Positions 1 to 8,505 are shown, numbered from the stretch's first letter. The stretch is 35,765 nucleotides of DNA from Gammaproteobacteria bacterium (GCA_009845835.1 VXYV01000010.1:1-35765); one strand, 5' to 3'. Numbers and translations are program-made. The notes: generated by a model not told the origin, from the sequence alone.

Positions 1-56
1 GTTCTCCATTTTTTCTCCATTATTTTTTACAAAATATTAACTAGTGATTCTCCTTT

Positions 57-177
57 GTAAGAAATTTGTCGTGGTAGGTAGACGTTTATCTCTCCTCCCT
101 CTAGTTGTCATTCGTCGCAAAAGTGACAACTTAAACGTTCCTAACTCCATTTACCTACCACGGCAATTTCTGCTTAC
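57..177. repeat. Nested inverted repeat, possible structured RNA or MITE remnant
   Basis: Three complementary arm pairs lie nested in the right order. The outer arm 57-80 pairs with 152-177 over about 20 bp (core gtggtaggta / tacctaccac) with small gaps. The middle arm is 82-88 with 132-138 (acgttta / taaacgt). The inner arm is 104-110 with 124-130 (gttgtca / tgacaac). The element starts a few bases beyond the apbE stop. No T-run follows on either strand, so it is not a classic intrinsic terminator. It could be a 3'-UTR structure, a small RNA or a decayed miniature transposable element. No second copy was noticed in the window. The flanking 1-56 is AT-rich with a repeated tctccatt and no supportable gene. 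Confidence 0.5.
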
Positions 178-182
178 CAAAA

Positions 183-1217
183 TCAATATTCAATGATTGC
201 TTCCATTGCGGTCGAAAGTTGATAATCTAAACCTTGTCTCTCTGGTAAAAGTGTCATAAAAACGACGGCGATATTTTTCTGTTCCGCATACTCCAATCCC
301 GCTTCGATTCCCATAACAAATAATGCCGTACATATAGCATCGGCCTGAGTTGTAGTGGTAGCATATACAGTCGCACTAACGAGATGAGATCGTACAGGGT
401 ACCCTTGCTGAGGATCAATCAGGTGCGAGACTGTTGATTCTTCAAAAGTTCGAAAATTTCTATAAGTACCTGAAGTCGCAACAGCCCCTTCCAAAATCGC
501 AAGTTTTAACTGAACTCTTCCAGATAAGTCTGGAGTTTCGATAGCAACTTGCCAAGGGGTACCGTTAGGATTGTGTCCCAAAACACGAACTTCACCACCT
601 ATGTCAATCAAATAGTTGTCACAACGATTTTCTTCCAAATATTGTGCCACTTGATCCACTGCATAGCCTTTTCCAATACCCGATACGTCGATAGACAACT
701 CTTGCTGTTTACGCAGAGCTGGTTGAGTATATCGCCAGTCAATCGCGCGATAATCCACTAGCGGTAAAACCTTACGAATCTCATCTGCTGTAGGTGATTC
801 CTGAACGACCGTTGTACCAAAACCCCAAAGATCAATTAAGGGTTTAACGGTAATGTCGAATTTTCCATTGGTAGCGAGACTTACTTGTTCTGCTAATTCA
901 ACAACATTCACCAACGATCGATCGACTGCTAACCATTTCAACGGTTCACTCTGATTGAATCTTGTGATATCCGAATCAGGTCGATGAGTAGACAAGACAG
1001 ATTCCAACTCGTCGAGCTTTGTGGCTATAACTTTCGGCTCGACTAGTTGTTCGCACTGAGAGACAATACGATAGCTCGTCCCCATTGTATAGCCCTTAAA
1101 TTCCTTGTACGATTGATTGCTACAACCCGCGAACAGCATAGTGATCAACATAAGAATACACGCCGAGTTACAAAAGTGCTTAGCAAGCAAACAAGTACAG
1201 TCTAAAATACTTACCAT
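183..1217 (-). CDS. apbE: FAD:protein FMN transferase ApbE, lipoprotein
   Basis: This enzyme transfers FMN from FAD onto a threonine of target proteins, notably RnfG/RnfD or NqrB/NqrC, on the outer face of the inner membrane. It is about 344 aa from ATG 1217. A hydrophobic leader ends in a lipobox (LFAGC, Cys32). Family motifs are all present: MGTS near 45-48, DVSGIGKGYAVD near 177-188, HLIDPQQG near 265-272, and ADAICTALFVMG near 291-302, which includes the conserved acidic and Thr metal/flavin residues. An open frame extends upstream to 1391, but that part is antisense to the cyclophilin gene and has no signal peptide. ATG 1217 overlaps the divergent ppiA start; TTG 1190 is an alternative that gives a tighter signal peptide. 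The complete rnf operon in the same window (29.7-33.8 kb) is its likely client. Confidence 0.92.
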   Translation of the reverse strand: MVSILDCTCLLAKHFCNSACILMLITMLFAGCSNQSYKEFKGYTMGTSYRIVSQCEQLVEPKVIATKLDELESVLSTHRPDSDITRFNQSEPLKWLAVDRSLVNVVELAEQVSLATNGKFDITVKPLIDLWGFGTTVVQESPTADEIRKVLPLVDYRAIDWRYTQPALRKQQELSIDVSGIGKGYAVDQVAQYLEENRCDNYLIDIGGEVRVLGHNPNGTPWQVAIETPDLSGRVQLKLAILEGAVATSGTYRNFRTFEESTVSHLIDPQQGYPVRSHLVSATVYATTTTQADAICTALFVMGIEAGLEYAEQKNIAVVFMTLLPERQGLDYQLSTAMEAIIEY

Positions 1218-1866
1218 GAAACTTAAACTTTTACTTTTATCTTTTTCTGTCTTAGGATTTTTTTTACACGTGCAAGCACAAGATTCAACAACCGACGCCG
1301 ACACTGACACTGACGAAATCCCCAACGTGGTTATTGATACCTCTATGGGTAGTATTATCATTGAGTTATATCCCGATAAAGCCCCACTCAACGTTGCACA
1401 TTTCTTAAAGCAAGTCGATAATGATCATTATGACGGTATTGTTTTTCACCGGGTGATGACAGGTTTTGTTATCCAAGCCGGCAGTTTTGATGAAAATTAC
1501 AAAGAACACACCATCAATGAAACCGTGGATAACGAAGCAAGACGCAGTGTATCTAACAAGAAGGGTACTATAGCCATGGCACAAAAACCGGGCGACCAAA
1601 ATTCGGCTTCGTCAGATTTCTTCATCAATCTAGTAGACAACAATCATCTTGACTATCGGTCGGCTGGTTCGATGCAAGGTAGAGCCGATGGATATACCGT
1701 ATTCGGTAAAGTGATTGAAGGGATGGATGTGGTAGAAAAAATCGCTGCTGTACCGGTCGAAACGAAAAAATTCGACGATCTTTCCTATAAACTTGAAAAT
1801 TGTCCTGTAGACAATATTGTGATCAATGAAGTTCGCCGGGTTGACGACGAAAACTCTATTGAGTAA
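1216..1866 (+). CDS. ppiA: Secreted cyclophilin-type peptidyl-prolyl cis-trans isomerase
   Basis: This is a proline isomerase (protein folding), predicted to be periplasmic. The 216-aa product starts with a signal peptide (two Lys, a Leu-rich core, then VQAQ near residue 22), followed by an acidic Asp/Thr stretch and a single cyclophilin domain. Visible family features are the FHRV catalytic Arg segment, an IQAG segment (usual form IQGG), an NSASSDFFINL segment, and the C-terminal FGKVIEGMDVV. ATG 1216 is chosen because the signal peptide begins exactly there; upstream in-frame codons are antisense to apbE. The start codon shares the CATG tetranucleotide with the divergent apbE start, so any promoter must lie inside apbE. 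No Shine-Dalgarno sequence is obvious. Confidence 0.9.
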   Translation: MKLKLLLLSFSVLGFFLHVQAQDSTTDADTDTDEIPNVVIDTSMGSIIIELYPDKAPLNVAHFLKQVDNDHYDGIVFHRVMTGFVIQAGSFDENYKEHTINETVDNEARRSVSNKKGTIAMAQKPGDQNSASSDFFINLVDNNHLDYRSAGSMQGRADGYTVFGKVIEGMDVVEKIAAVPVETKKFDDLSYKLENCPVDNIVINEVRRVDDENSIE

Positions 1867-1935
1867 GGCAAAGCTAAGTTCGCAATTTTTACACGAAATT
1901 TCTTCAAACACAACCAATAGCTTATTTACAGCTTT

Positions 1936-2514
1936 ATGAACCCAAGAAAACTATATTTTTTCGCCTTGATTGGTTTCATATTTCTGTGGTCGGCGCTGAC
2001 CGCTGAGCTAGCACTACGTTATTTCAAAGTCGATCCTTACGCGTTAGAGAATAGTACATTTGTACCGTTTGTAGCACTTTTTGTCATAACAACACTGGGT
2101 TTGGTGTTAAGCAACTTTATAACTTTTCAAATACTAAATCGAAGTACATCCACCACTACCAAAGACACGAAGAAAAAATCGAGTAAAAACCACCAAAAGA
2201 AGACTAAGAAAAAGGTCTCAGGGAAAACAAACCAAACTGATAAAGGCGAGAATAAATCTACCACCAGAGAATCCGCAAACAAGAAAAGAAACAAAAGTGC
2301 TACGAAAGGTGTCAGTGGTCGGGTAAAAGTCTATTTTCGAAAATCATCATACGGTTTCGTCGAAGATGATCAAGGTAATCGAATATTCTTTCATAAGACC
2401 GGCTTTAAGACAAAAGTCTCTGATCATGCCCTCGTCCAACGACCGAAAGTCAAATTTGATGTCGGAAAGAATGAGCGGGGTCTCGTCGCCAACAATATAC
2501 GAATAGTCGAGTGA
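1936..2514 (+). CDS. Two-TM membrane protein with C-terminal cold-shock domain
   Basis: The 192-aa product has an unusual layout. There are two hydrophobic segments (about 6-27 and 42-66), a Lys/Ser/Thr-rich basic linker (about 71-125), and a cold-shock-like OB fold (about 127-192). The fold carries an RNP1-like SYGFVED at 138-144 and an RNP2-like IFFHKT at 150-155. Cold-shock domains bind single-stranded RNA or DNA; here the domain would be tethered to the cytoplasmic face of the membrane, which is inferred from topology. The gene lies 69 bp after ppiA. It is immediately followed, in the same reading frame, by argS, with only TGA 2512-2514 and three codons between this frame and the likely argS start. 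Membrane-anchored CSD proteins related to the DUF1294 type exist, but those usually have the CSD at the N-terminus. The exact function is unknown. Confidence 0.8.
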   Translation: MNPRKLYFFALIGFIFLWSALTAELALRYFKVDPYALENSTFVPFVALFVITTLGLVLSNFITFQILNRSTSTTTKDTKKKSSKNHQKKTKKKVSGKTNQTDKGENKSTTRESANKKRNKSATKGVSGRVKVYFRKSSYGFVEDDQGNRIFFHKTGFKTKVSDHALVQRPKVKFDVGKNERGLVANNIRIVE

Positions 2515-2526
2515 GCTACTGCAATC
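2509..2526 (+). promoter_or_regulatory. Shine-Dalgarno and ATC initiation region of argS
   Basis: GAGTGAG at 2509-2515 overlaps the stop of the cold-shock-domain gene and stands 8 bases before ATC 2524, the codon where homology to ArgS begins. This spacing is what decides the proposed start in the absence of ATG, GTG or TTG. AUC initiation is rare; the best known non-canonical bacterial start is AUU in infC. Confidence 0.45.
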
Positions 2527-4236
2527 AATCTTCGATTCGAATTATCTAAAAGATTTCAACACACTCTCCAATTACTCGGGATCGAAAACGCTAACGCACT
2601 TGTTTTTCGAGCAAGCCGTCCGGAATTTGGTGATTATCAAGTCAATGGTGTGATCGCTGCGGCTAAGCACGCTGGAGAGAATCCACGTACATTAGCACAA
2701 AAGGTCATTACTCACAATTCACTAAATTCACTTCCCACAAATCTCGAGATTGCGGGTCCTGGTTTTATAAATGTCACATTAGATCGCCAGTACCTAGAAC
2801 AGTTAGTTGAACAACGTCCAACGATTGTACCAACAACCCGACCCGAACGTGTCGTAATTGACTATTCTTCCCCTAATATCGCGAAAGAATTACATGTTGG
2901 GCATCTACGGAGCACGGTAATCGGTGATGCCGTCGCACGGATGTTGCAGTTGATTGGGCACGAGGTAATCCCACAAAATCACGTCGGTGACTGGGGTACT
3001 TCTTTTGGGAAACTTATTGCACACTTGGATTCCTTGAGCGAATCCGAAACTCAGTCGCTTTCGGATATCGAACGGCTGTATGTCGATGCGAGTTCCCGTT
3101 TTGACAGCGATCTACAATTTGCTAACCAAGCTCGCAGCGCCGTGACTAATCTACAAGCACAACGTCCAGCAGAAATGGAAATTTGGCGACGCATTGTCTC
3201 TCAGACAATCAACCATATGCAAGGGATCTATGCAGATCTGGGTGTTTTATTGCAGCGTGAGAATATTCGTGGCGAGAGTGCTTACAACACTGAACTCCCA
3301 GCCGTAATCGATGATTTAAAGGGAGCAAATCTTCTTTCCGAATCCGACGGTGCGAAATGTGTATATGTAGATGGGTTCTTTAAGAAAGATGGTTCTCCAC
3401 TCCCAATGATTGTGCAAAAATCAGACGGTGGGTACTTATACCATACTACTGACTTAGCAGCGGTAAAACACCGAGTAAACCAATTGCGCGCAAATCGATT
3501 AATGTACTTCACTGATGCCCGCCAGATTCACCACTTTAAACACTTATTCGCTGTGGCGCGCGCGGTCAAATACGTCCAGGATTCTGTCGAACTTGAACAT
3601 TTGGTTTTTGGCTCGATTCTGAACGCTAACGGTGCTCCACTTAAATCTCGAACTGGAAGTAGTATCCTACTGTCAAGTCTTATCGAAGAAGGAATCGAAC
3701 GGGCAAGACAAGTCATTCAGGAAAGGAAAAGTTCAAATCGAGAAGTTGATCCGCAAGAAATAGCACGGCGAATCGCGATCAGTTCCATCAAGTACGCGGA
3801 TCTATCTAAAAACAGAATCAATGACTACCGATTTGATTGGGACACGATGCTTGCGTTCGAAGGAAATACAGCCCCTTACCTACTCTATGCCTACGCTAGA
3901 GTGTGTTCCCTATTTGAACGCGGAAAGGTATCGGAAACACAATGCGGACACAACAGCATCAAACTAACAGAGAAAACTGAACGAGATCTGGCGTTAGCGA
4001 TCCTACAGTTTCAAGAACTATTCGAACAGAGCACGGAAGAACGAAAACCGCATCATCTTTGTACGTATCTATACGAACTGACTGTACGATTTATGCGTTT
4101 CTATGAACAATGCCAGATTCTACAAGGAACTTCAACAGTACAACAAGAAAGTCGCCTAGGACTATGCGCCAAGGTCGCGGAGATTCTGCGAACTGGACTA
4201 CAGTCGTTAGGGATTTCAGTGCTAGACCGAATGTGA
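2524..4236 (+). CDS. argS: Arginyl-tRNA synthetase (unusual ATC start)
   Basis: This enzyme charges tRNA-Arg. The open frame encodes a full-length enzyme of about 570 aa (E. coli has 577) if translation starts at ATC 2524. The frame reads INLRFELSKRF, which lines up with E. coli MNIQALLSEKV, and then RPEFGDYQVNG, a conserved part of the N-terminal domain. The class-I signature is HVGH in SSPNIAKELHVGHLRST, and the degenerate KMSKS region is APLKSRTGSS. No ATG, GTG or TTG lies between the previous stop (TGA 2512-2514) and codon 43 (GTG 2650). Starting at GTG 2650 would remove conserved N-terminal sequence. A Shine-Dalgarno-like GAGTGAG (2509-2515) sits 8 bases before the ATC. Alternatives are readthrough of the upstream TGA or a sequencing error. 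The 3' end overlaps the convergent desaturase by 15 bp. Confidence 0.9.
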   Translation: MNLRFELSKRFQHTLQLLGIENANALVFRASRPEFGDYQVNGVIAAAKHAGENPRTLAQKVITHNSLNSLPTNLEIAGPGFINVTLDRQYLEQLVEQRPTIVPTTRPERVVIDYSSPNIAKELHVGHLRSTVIGDAVARMLQLIGHEVIPQNHVGDWGTSFGKLIAHLDSLSESETQSLSDIERLYVDASSRFDSDLQFANQARSAVTNLQAQRPAEMEIWRRIVSQTINHMQGIYADLGVLLQRENIRGESAYNTELPAVIDDLKGANLLSESDGAKCVYVDGFFKKDGSPLPMIVQKSDGGYLYHTTDLAAVKHRVNQLRANRLMYFTDARQIHHFKHLFAVARAVKYVQDSVELEHLVFGSILNANGAPLKSRTGSSILLSSLIEEGIERARQVIQERKSSNREVDPQEIARRIAISSIKYADLSKNRINDYRFDWDTMLAFEGNTAPYLLYAYARVCSLFERGKVSETQCGHNSIKLTEKTERDLALAILQFQELFEQSTEERKPHHLCTYLYELTVRFMRFYEQCQILQGTSTVQQESRLGLCAKVAEILRTGLQSLGISVLDRM

Positions 4237-5433
4237 ATAACTCGGTTGTGGAACGGTTAGCGTTTTTAAGTCGGCGACGAAATCGTTGAGTTCTCGAACG
4301 TTAGAGGTTTCAGCATCTGTACACCACTCCTTGAATTCTTGTAAGAGTTCTTCAGTACTTCCATTACGTTTTCTCCAAAGTTCGTTAAGTCGTAGCTTCA
4401 GGAGATACAGTCGTTGAATCAACGGACTAGCTTGAGTTACTTTAACAATTTTGGTTCGATCGTGATCATTTAGGATCACTTCATGAGCGCATAGCGCTCG
4501 GTTCGCGCGTCGAAAAGTTGCTTTGATTTGATGACAGTTTGCCCTCTTCTGCTCTGCGCGCACATTAGGTTTCATGACTCGTTCCGCGAACTCTGCCATG
4601 ATGCGAAAACGATCATTGACCGCTGCCCACCAAGTATTCACGTCGATGGCTGCTTTATTATTGACTCGTTCAACGACCGGACCGGTATGTAAGGGTTTTG
4701 CTAACTTCAGCATCGCAAGTAAACGAATGTACTGCCAACCTAAGTCAAATTCCCAATGCTTAACCGAAAATCGCGCTGAATTTGGATAGGTGTGGTGATT
4801 GTTGTGTAGTTCTTCGCCACATGCTAGTAATCCTACCGGAAAAATATTTTTCGCATTGTCAGCGCACTCAAAGTTTCGATAACCAAGAGCATGTCCAATT
4901 CCGTTCACGACACCTGCCGCCCAAAAAGGTGTCCACATCATTTGTAAAGCCCAGATAACGATGCCTACAACACCGAACAATACGAGATCAATTACCGCCA
5001 GCAAAGCAACACCAAGAATTGTAAGTTTGGCGTAGACATTGCGTTCGACCCAATCGTTGGGGCAACCAATGCCGTAGGTTGCTATGGTTTGCTCATCAAT
5101 CGCAGCGCGGCGATAGTACTCAACTCCGTTGAACAAGATACTGGATAAACCGTGGATTACCGGGCTGTGTGGATCTTCTTCCGTTTCAGTTTTGGCGTGA
5201 TGTTTTCGATGTACGGCAACCCATTCTTGAGTAACCATACCCGTCGACATCCATAGGATGAATCTAAAGAAGTGACAAAGTACGGGGTGTAAATCTAATG
5301 CACGGTGTGCTAAACTACGATGTAAGTACAGGGTGATTGATATGAATGTAAAGTGCGTAGTGAGAAAGAAGTAAAGAAGCATCCAGACGAGGGAAAATCC
5401 CATGACCCCAAACCACCAATCAAATCCTAACAC
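4222..5433 (-). CDS. Acyl-CoA/acyl-lipid delta-9 type fatty acid desaturase
   Basis: A membrane di-iron desaturase that introduces a double bond into acyl chains, affecting membrane fluidity. The 403-aa product has the three histidine boxes of type-1 desaturases: HRSLAH (38-43), HRKHH (75-79) and HNNHH (210-214), with hydrophobic segments around 10-36 and 133-175. The C-terminal part (about 250-403) is charged and includes EEFKEWCTDAE-like helices, resembling the roughly 400-aa Pseudomonas/Legionella DesB-type enzymes. It starts with GTG 5433, preceded by a strong AAGGAAGG. The gene converges on argS with a 15-bp overlap of coding ends and has no partner on its own strand. Confidence 0.88.
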   Translation of the reverse strand: MLGFDWWFGVMGFSLVWMLLYFFLTTHFTFISITLYLHRSLAHRALDLHPVLCHFFRFILWMSTGMVTQEWVAVHRKHHAKTETEEDPHSPVIHGLSSILFNGVEYYRRAAIDEQTIATYGIGCPNDWVERNVYAKLTILGVALLAVIDLVLFGVVGIVIWALQMMWTPFWAAGVVNGIGHALGYRNFECADNAKNIFPVGLLACGEELHNNHHTYPNSARFSVKHWEFDLGWQYIRLLAMLKLAKPLHTGPVVERVNNKAAIDVNTWWAAVNDRFRIMAEFAERVMKPNVRAEQKRANCHQIKATFRRANRALCAHEVILNDHDRTKIVKVTQASPLIQRLYLLKLRLNELWRKRNGSTEELLQEFKEWCTDAETSNVRELNDFVADLKTLTVPQPSYSHSV

Positions 5434-5926
5434 GTAATACCTTCCTTAATTTCAGAATAACAGATGACAACTTAACCGTCGAATTAATAACGACGACCAC
5501 CAATGTTTATATGGTTCATTCTATTGAAAACAGCAAAACCACATTTGTGAGTACAGTTATGCATACTCCCAATCGTCGCGAGTTGTAAGTGACCGTCTCG
5601 TGCTATTAGAATGCGCTGCTTTTTGCGTTATGCGGTCTCTAAATCCGCATAGATTCTTATGTTTGGTTGATGGAGGAGATTTATTGTTTGAGAATCTGCA
5701 AAAGGTTGGAATTTCGAATAAAATCAGTACGTTTTTTTACAGACGTATTATTGCCGTCTATTTAATTCTCAACAAACTAGTAGACTAATGTCAAACCTGA
5801 AGTTGCTGCATTTAGGTATCAGTTAAAGATTTAGAATCATTAGGAATCAGTAGAAGTCGAAAAGTTTTGACATTCAACTATGCAAAATTTTTTGAAAACC
5901 TATTTTTATTTAAGGACACTACATTG
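5434..5926. other. 493-bp divergent intergenic region
   Basis: The region separates the desaturase (leftward) from the sulfurtransferase (rightward) and must hold both promoters. A short hairpin tatgcgg / ccgcata (5629-5635 with 5645-5651) is visible. An open frame at 5600-5788 with a GTG start has no ribosome site, no recognisable motif and irregular composition, so it is not called. No RNA gene was seen. Confidence 0.5.
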
Positions 5927-6745
5927 ATGTGGAAAACAGAGGACAATCTCATTTCACCTGCAACTTTGAATTCGATAATAGAAGACGAGATCATCGTCCT
6001 ATTCGACTGTCGGTTCGATCTTAGGAATAAGGAACTTGGCCACCAACAATATTCACAAGGGCATATTTCAAACGCTCGGTATATTTCTCTGGACGACGAT
6101 CTAGCAGACAAACCGGGAAAACGTGGTCGACATCCTTTACCACAGCGAGAAACTTTCGCTGCTGTATTGAGAAAACATGGTGTAAATAGTGACTCTTACA
6201 TTGTCGCGTACGACGATTCAAACTCCATTTTTGCATGTCGTCTGTGGTGGATGGTTAGATGGGCTGGACACGAAAGAGTAGCCGTTTTAAATGGTGGATT
6301 AGGTGCGTGGACACAAGCTAATTTCGAATTGACGACCTCTAGTTCAGAACCAATTTTCGGTAACTTTGAACTGCGAAAACCGCTTACACGTCAAGTCGAA
6401 GTGCAAGACGTGCAAAGTCACACCGGCACACTGATCGACGCGAGGTCCGTCGATCGTTTTCACGGACAAAATGAAAACATGGACCACACTGCGGGTCATA
6501 TTCCAGGCGCTTTGTGTTGCCCATTTTCCGAAAACCTAGATAAAAATGGTCTAATTGAATCAAACGGTAAAAATTTCAAAAACATATCGAAAGACGACGA
6601 TGTCATCTCATATTGTGGTTCTGGAGTGACTGCAACTCACAATATCTTGGCCTTAATTCTTGCCGGTTATGACGAACCAGCGTTATACGCAGGCTCTTGG
6701 AGCGAATGGATCGAAGATCCCTCGAGACCAGTCGCCACGAGATAA
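5927..6745 (+). CDS. Tandem-rhodanese sulfurtransferase (SseA-like)
   Basis: A thiosulfate or 3-mercaptopyruvate sulfurtransferase of 272 aa with two rhodanese domains. The N-terminal inactive domain has DCRFDL and a GHISNARYISLD segment; the C-terminal domain has DARS, AGHIPGALCCPF and the active loop CGSGVTA with catalytic Cys230. The CGSGVTA loop resembles that of mercaptopyruvate enzymes (CGxGVTA). ATG 5927 is chosen; an open frame continues upstream to 5867 but only ATG 5927 has a nearby AAGGA (about 11 bases). The stop lies inside mnmC, so the two are translationally coupled. That neighbour suggests, but does not prove, a role in sulfur supply for tRNA thiolation. Confidence 0.88.
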   Translation: MWKTEDNLISPATLNSIIEDEIIVLFDCRFDLRNKELGHQQYSQGHISNARYISLDDDLADKPGKRGRHPLPQRETFAAVLRKHGVNSDSYIVAYDDSNSIFACRLWWMVRWAGHERVAVLNGGLGAWTQANFELTTSSSEPIFGNFELRKPLTRQVEVQDVQSHTGTLIDARSVDRFHGQNENMDHTAGHIPGALCCPFSENLDKNGLIESNGKNFKNISKDDDVISYCGSGVTATHNILALILAGYDEPALYAGSWSEWIEDPSRPVATR

Positions 6746-8505
6746 CGCAACCAAAAGTTGCGTTTGTAGACGGCCGCCTCTACTCAAAAACGTACAACGA
6801 CTTTTATGCTGACACTGACGCGGTTGGCGAATGTCGGCGAGTTCACATTTCGCCAGCCAAATTGGCACCAAGGTTTCGAGAATCTCCCTGCTTTACTATT
6901 TTTGAGTTTGGGTTTGGTGCCGCGGTAAACTATTTAACAATCGCAGAAACCTACCTAAAAAACGCCCCTAGTACAGCAAGATTGCGTTTCATTAGTTGTG
7001 ATAGTTCTCCCCTTGACCATGAATTGCTAACTACTGTAGTCAAAAAACTCGACTTGCCTCACGAATTAGTATCCGAGTTTTTATTTGACTATCCCCCATT
7101 GGTTGAAGGAATCCATCGTCGTCTTTTGCAAAACGAAAGAATTGAACTCACGTTGTTCTTTTCCGACGTTCAGTCCGCTCTCCAAGAGTTCCTGTCCACA
7201 GATTCCCAGGGAGTAGATGCTTGGATACTAGACGGTTTCACACCTGATCGCAACCCATCTATGTGGAGTACTAGTTTGCTTTCACAGTTCTCGAGTCGTA
7301 CCAAAGTCGGTGGTACGGTAACTTCGTTCTCGGTCGCTGAAAAGGTTCGTCGTCCCTTAGAAGATTCTGGCTTTAGAGTCGAACGAATTTCTCACACCAA
7401 ACACAAAAAACATACATTATTCGCAACATTGAATCAACTGCCTATGGAACCTATTTCTACACCTAAACAGGTCAAAGTCTTAGGTGGGGGATTTGCTGGT
7501 ACAAGTATCGCCCGTGCACTCACTAGAAGGCAAATTAACGTTACTCTATGCTCTCCGACCGGTACTGTTGCAGATTCGACTTCGGGAATTCCGGTTGCGG
7601 TCTTACACGGACGTTTGAGTACCAGCCGCCAATCGAGTGTACAGTTTAGAAATCACGCTTACTTTTACTCGCAACCGTGGATTCAACAAGTTACCAAACT
7701 ACAAGCAAGCGGTGCGATACACATTCCTTGCGAAAATATGCCGTGGACTAGACTCCAAGATATTACGACACAACTGGATTCTCGTTGGTGTCGTCGGTTA
7801 GATCGATTGGAAATAAATAACTTTTTCAACCTGCCAATCCAATCCAATGGAGTTTTGTTTCCTCGATCTACTATTCTCGAAGGTCCAGTACTTTGCCAAG
7901 CTATGGTACAACACCCTCTCATTGACATCAGATCAACCATAGAAAGGGAACAATCGGGTTCTGCGATAGAGGAGGTGAAAGTCTTAGCAACAGCATTCTC
8001 CCTACCAAAGGAAGCACAATTTGCCTCGCCTGTCGAAATGATCAAGGTTGAAGGACAAATTGACTGTTTTACATCGCCGACTCAATCGTATCGTTCAGAT
8101 CTCGCGCTTATACGAACCGGTTATATAGCACCCCATAATGAGAAATTCTGGGTGGGATCCACATACGAATATCAACCTTGGCGTGATTCCCAAGCAATGC
8201 AACACAATCTCGAGACGCTACAAACGACGACCACATTAACCGACTGGAAACATCACGCGAGTTTTCGCGGAATCAGAGCGGTAACTTTGGATAAGCTACC
8301 AATTGTTGGACGGGTCGCACCAACGATTTGGTTAAATCTAGGACATGGAAGTAGTGGAACAACAACAGCACCGTTCGGTGCAGAAATTATCGCGAGTCAG
8401 ATTGTAGGAGAGTTACCACCGATATGGTCTAAACACCTGGGTGCGATTGTGCCAGACCGATTTAACATTCGTCAACAGCGACGACCGAGTCTACCACTGA
8501 AGTAA
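6706..8505 (+). CDS. mnmC: Bifunctional tRNA mnm5s2U methyltransferase/FAD oxidoreductase MnmC
   Basis: The enzyme completes 5-methylaminomethyl(-2-thio)uridine at tRNA wobble position 34. The FAD domain converts cmnm5U to nm5U and the methyltransferase domain converts nm5U to mnm5U. It is about 599 aa against 668 in E. coli. The N-terminal SAM domain has GRLYSKTYNDFYAD, FEFGFGAAVN and WILDGFTP (Asp176). The C-terminal DAO-type oxidoreductase has the dinucleotide loop VLGGGFAG (near 258-265) and a C-terminal LGHGSSGTTTAPFGAE segment (usual form GLGSRGLTTAP). Start candidates are TTG 6697 and ATG 6706; ATG is used, giving a 40-bp overlap with the sulfurtransferase gene. Confidence 0.92.
   Translation: MDRRSLETSRHEITQPKVAFVDGRLYSKTYNDFYADTDAVGECRRVHISPAKLAPRFRESPCFTIFEFGFGAAVNYLTIAETYLKNAPSTARLRFISCDSSPLDHELLTTVVKKLDLPHELVSEFLFDYPPLVEGIHRRLLQNERIELTLFFSDVQSALQEFLSTDSQGVDAWILDGFTPDRNPSMWSTSLLSQFSSRTKVGGTVTSFSVAEKVRRPLEDSGFRVERISHTKHKKHTLFATLNQLPMEPISTPKQVKVLGGGFAGTSIARALTRRQINVTLCSPTGTVADSTSGIPVAVLHGRLSTSRQSSVQFRNHAYFYSQPWIQQVTKLQASGAIHIPCENMPWTRLQDITTQLDSRWCRRLDRLEINNFFNLPIQSNGVLFPRSTILEGPVLCQAMVQHPLIDIRSTIEREQSGSAIEEVKVLATAFSLPKEAQFASPVEMIKVEGQIDCFTSPTQSYRSDLALIRTGYIAPHNEKFWVGSTYEYQPWRDSQAMQHNLETLQTTTTLTDWKHHASFRGIRAVTLDKLPIVGRVAPTIWLNLGHGSSGTTTAPFGAEIIASQIVGELPPIWSKHLGAIVPDRFNIRQQRRPSLPLK

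Noticed and set aside
1..60. Plus-strand frame entering from the left edge and ending at TAA 58-60
   Set aside because: Only 19 codons of AT-rich low-complexity sequence; too short to support.
2512..2514. TGA recoded as tryptophan or another amino acid genome-wide
   Set aside because: TGA is used as an ordinary stop in tight overlaps such as rnfA/rnfB (GTGA), rnfB/rnfC and hda/murG, where read-through would wreck the gene order.
5600..5788. Open frame of 62 codons between the desaturase and sulfurtransferase
   Set aside because: GTG start without a ribosome site, no motif, composition unlike the neighbouring genes, and it lies in what must be a promoter region.
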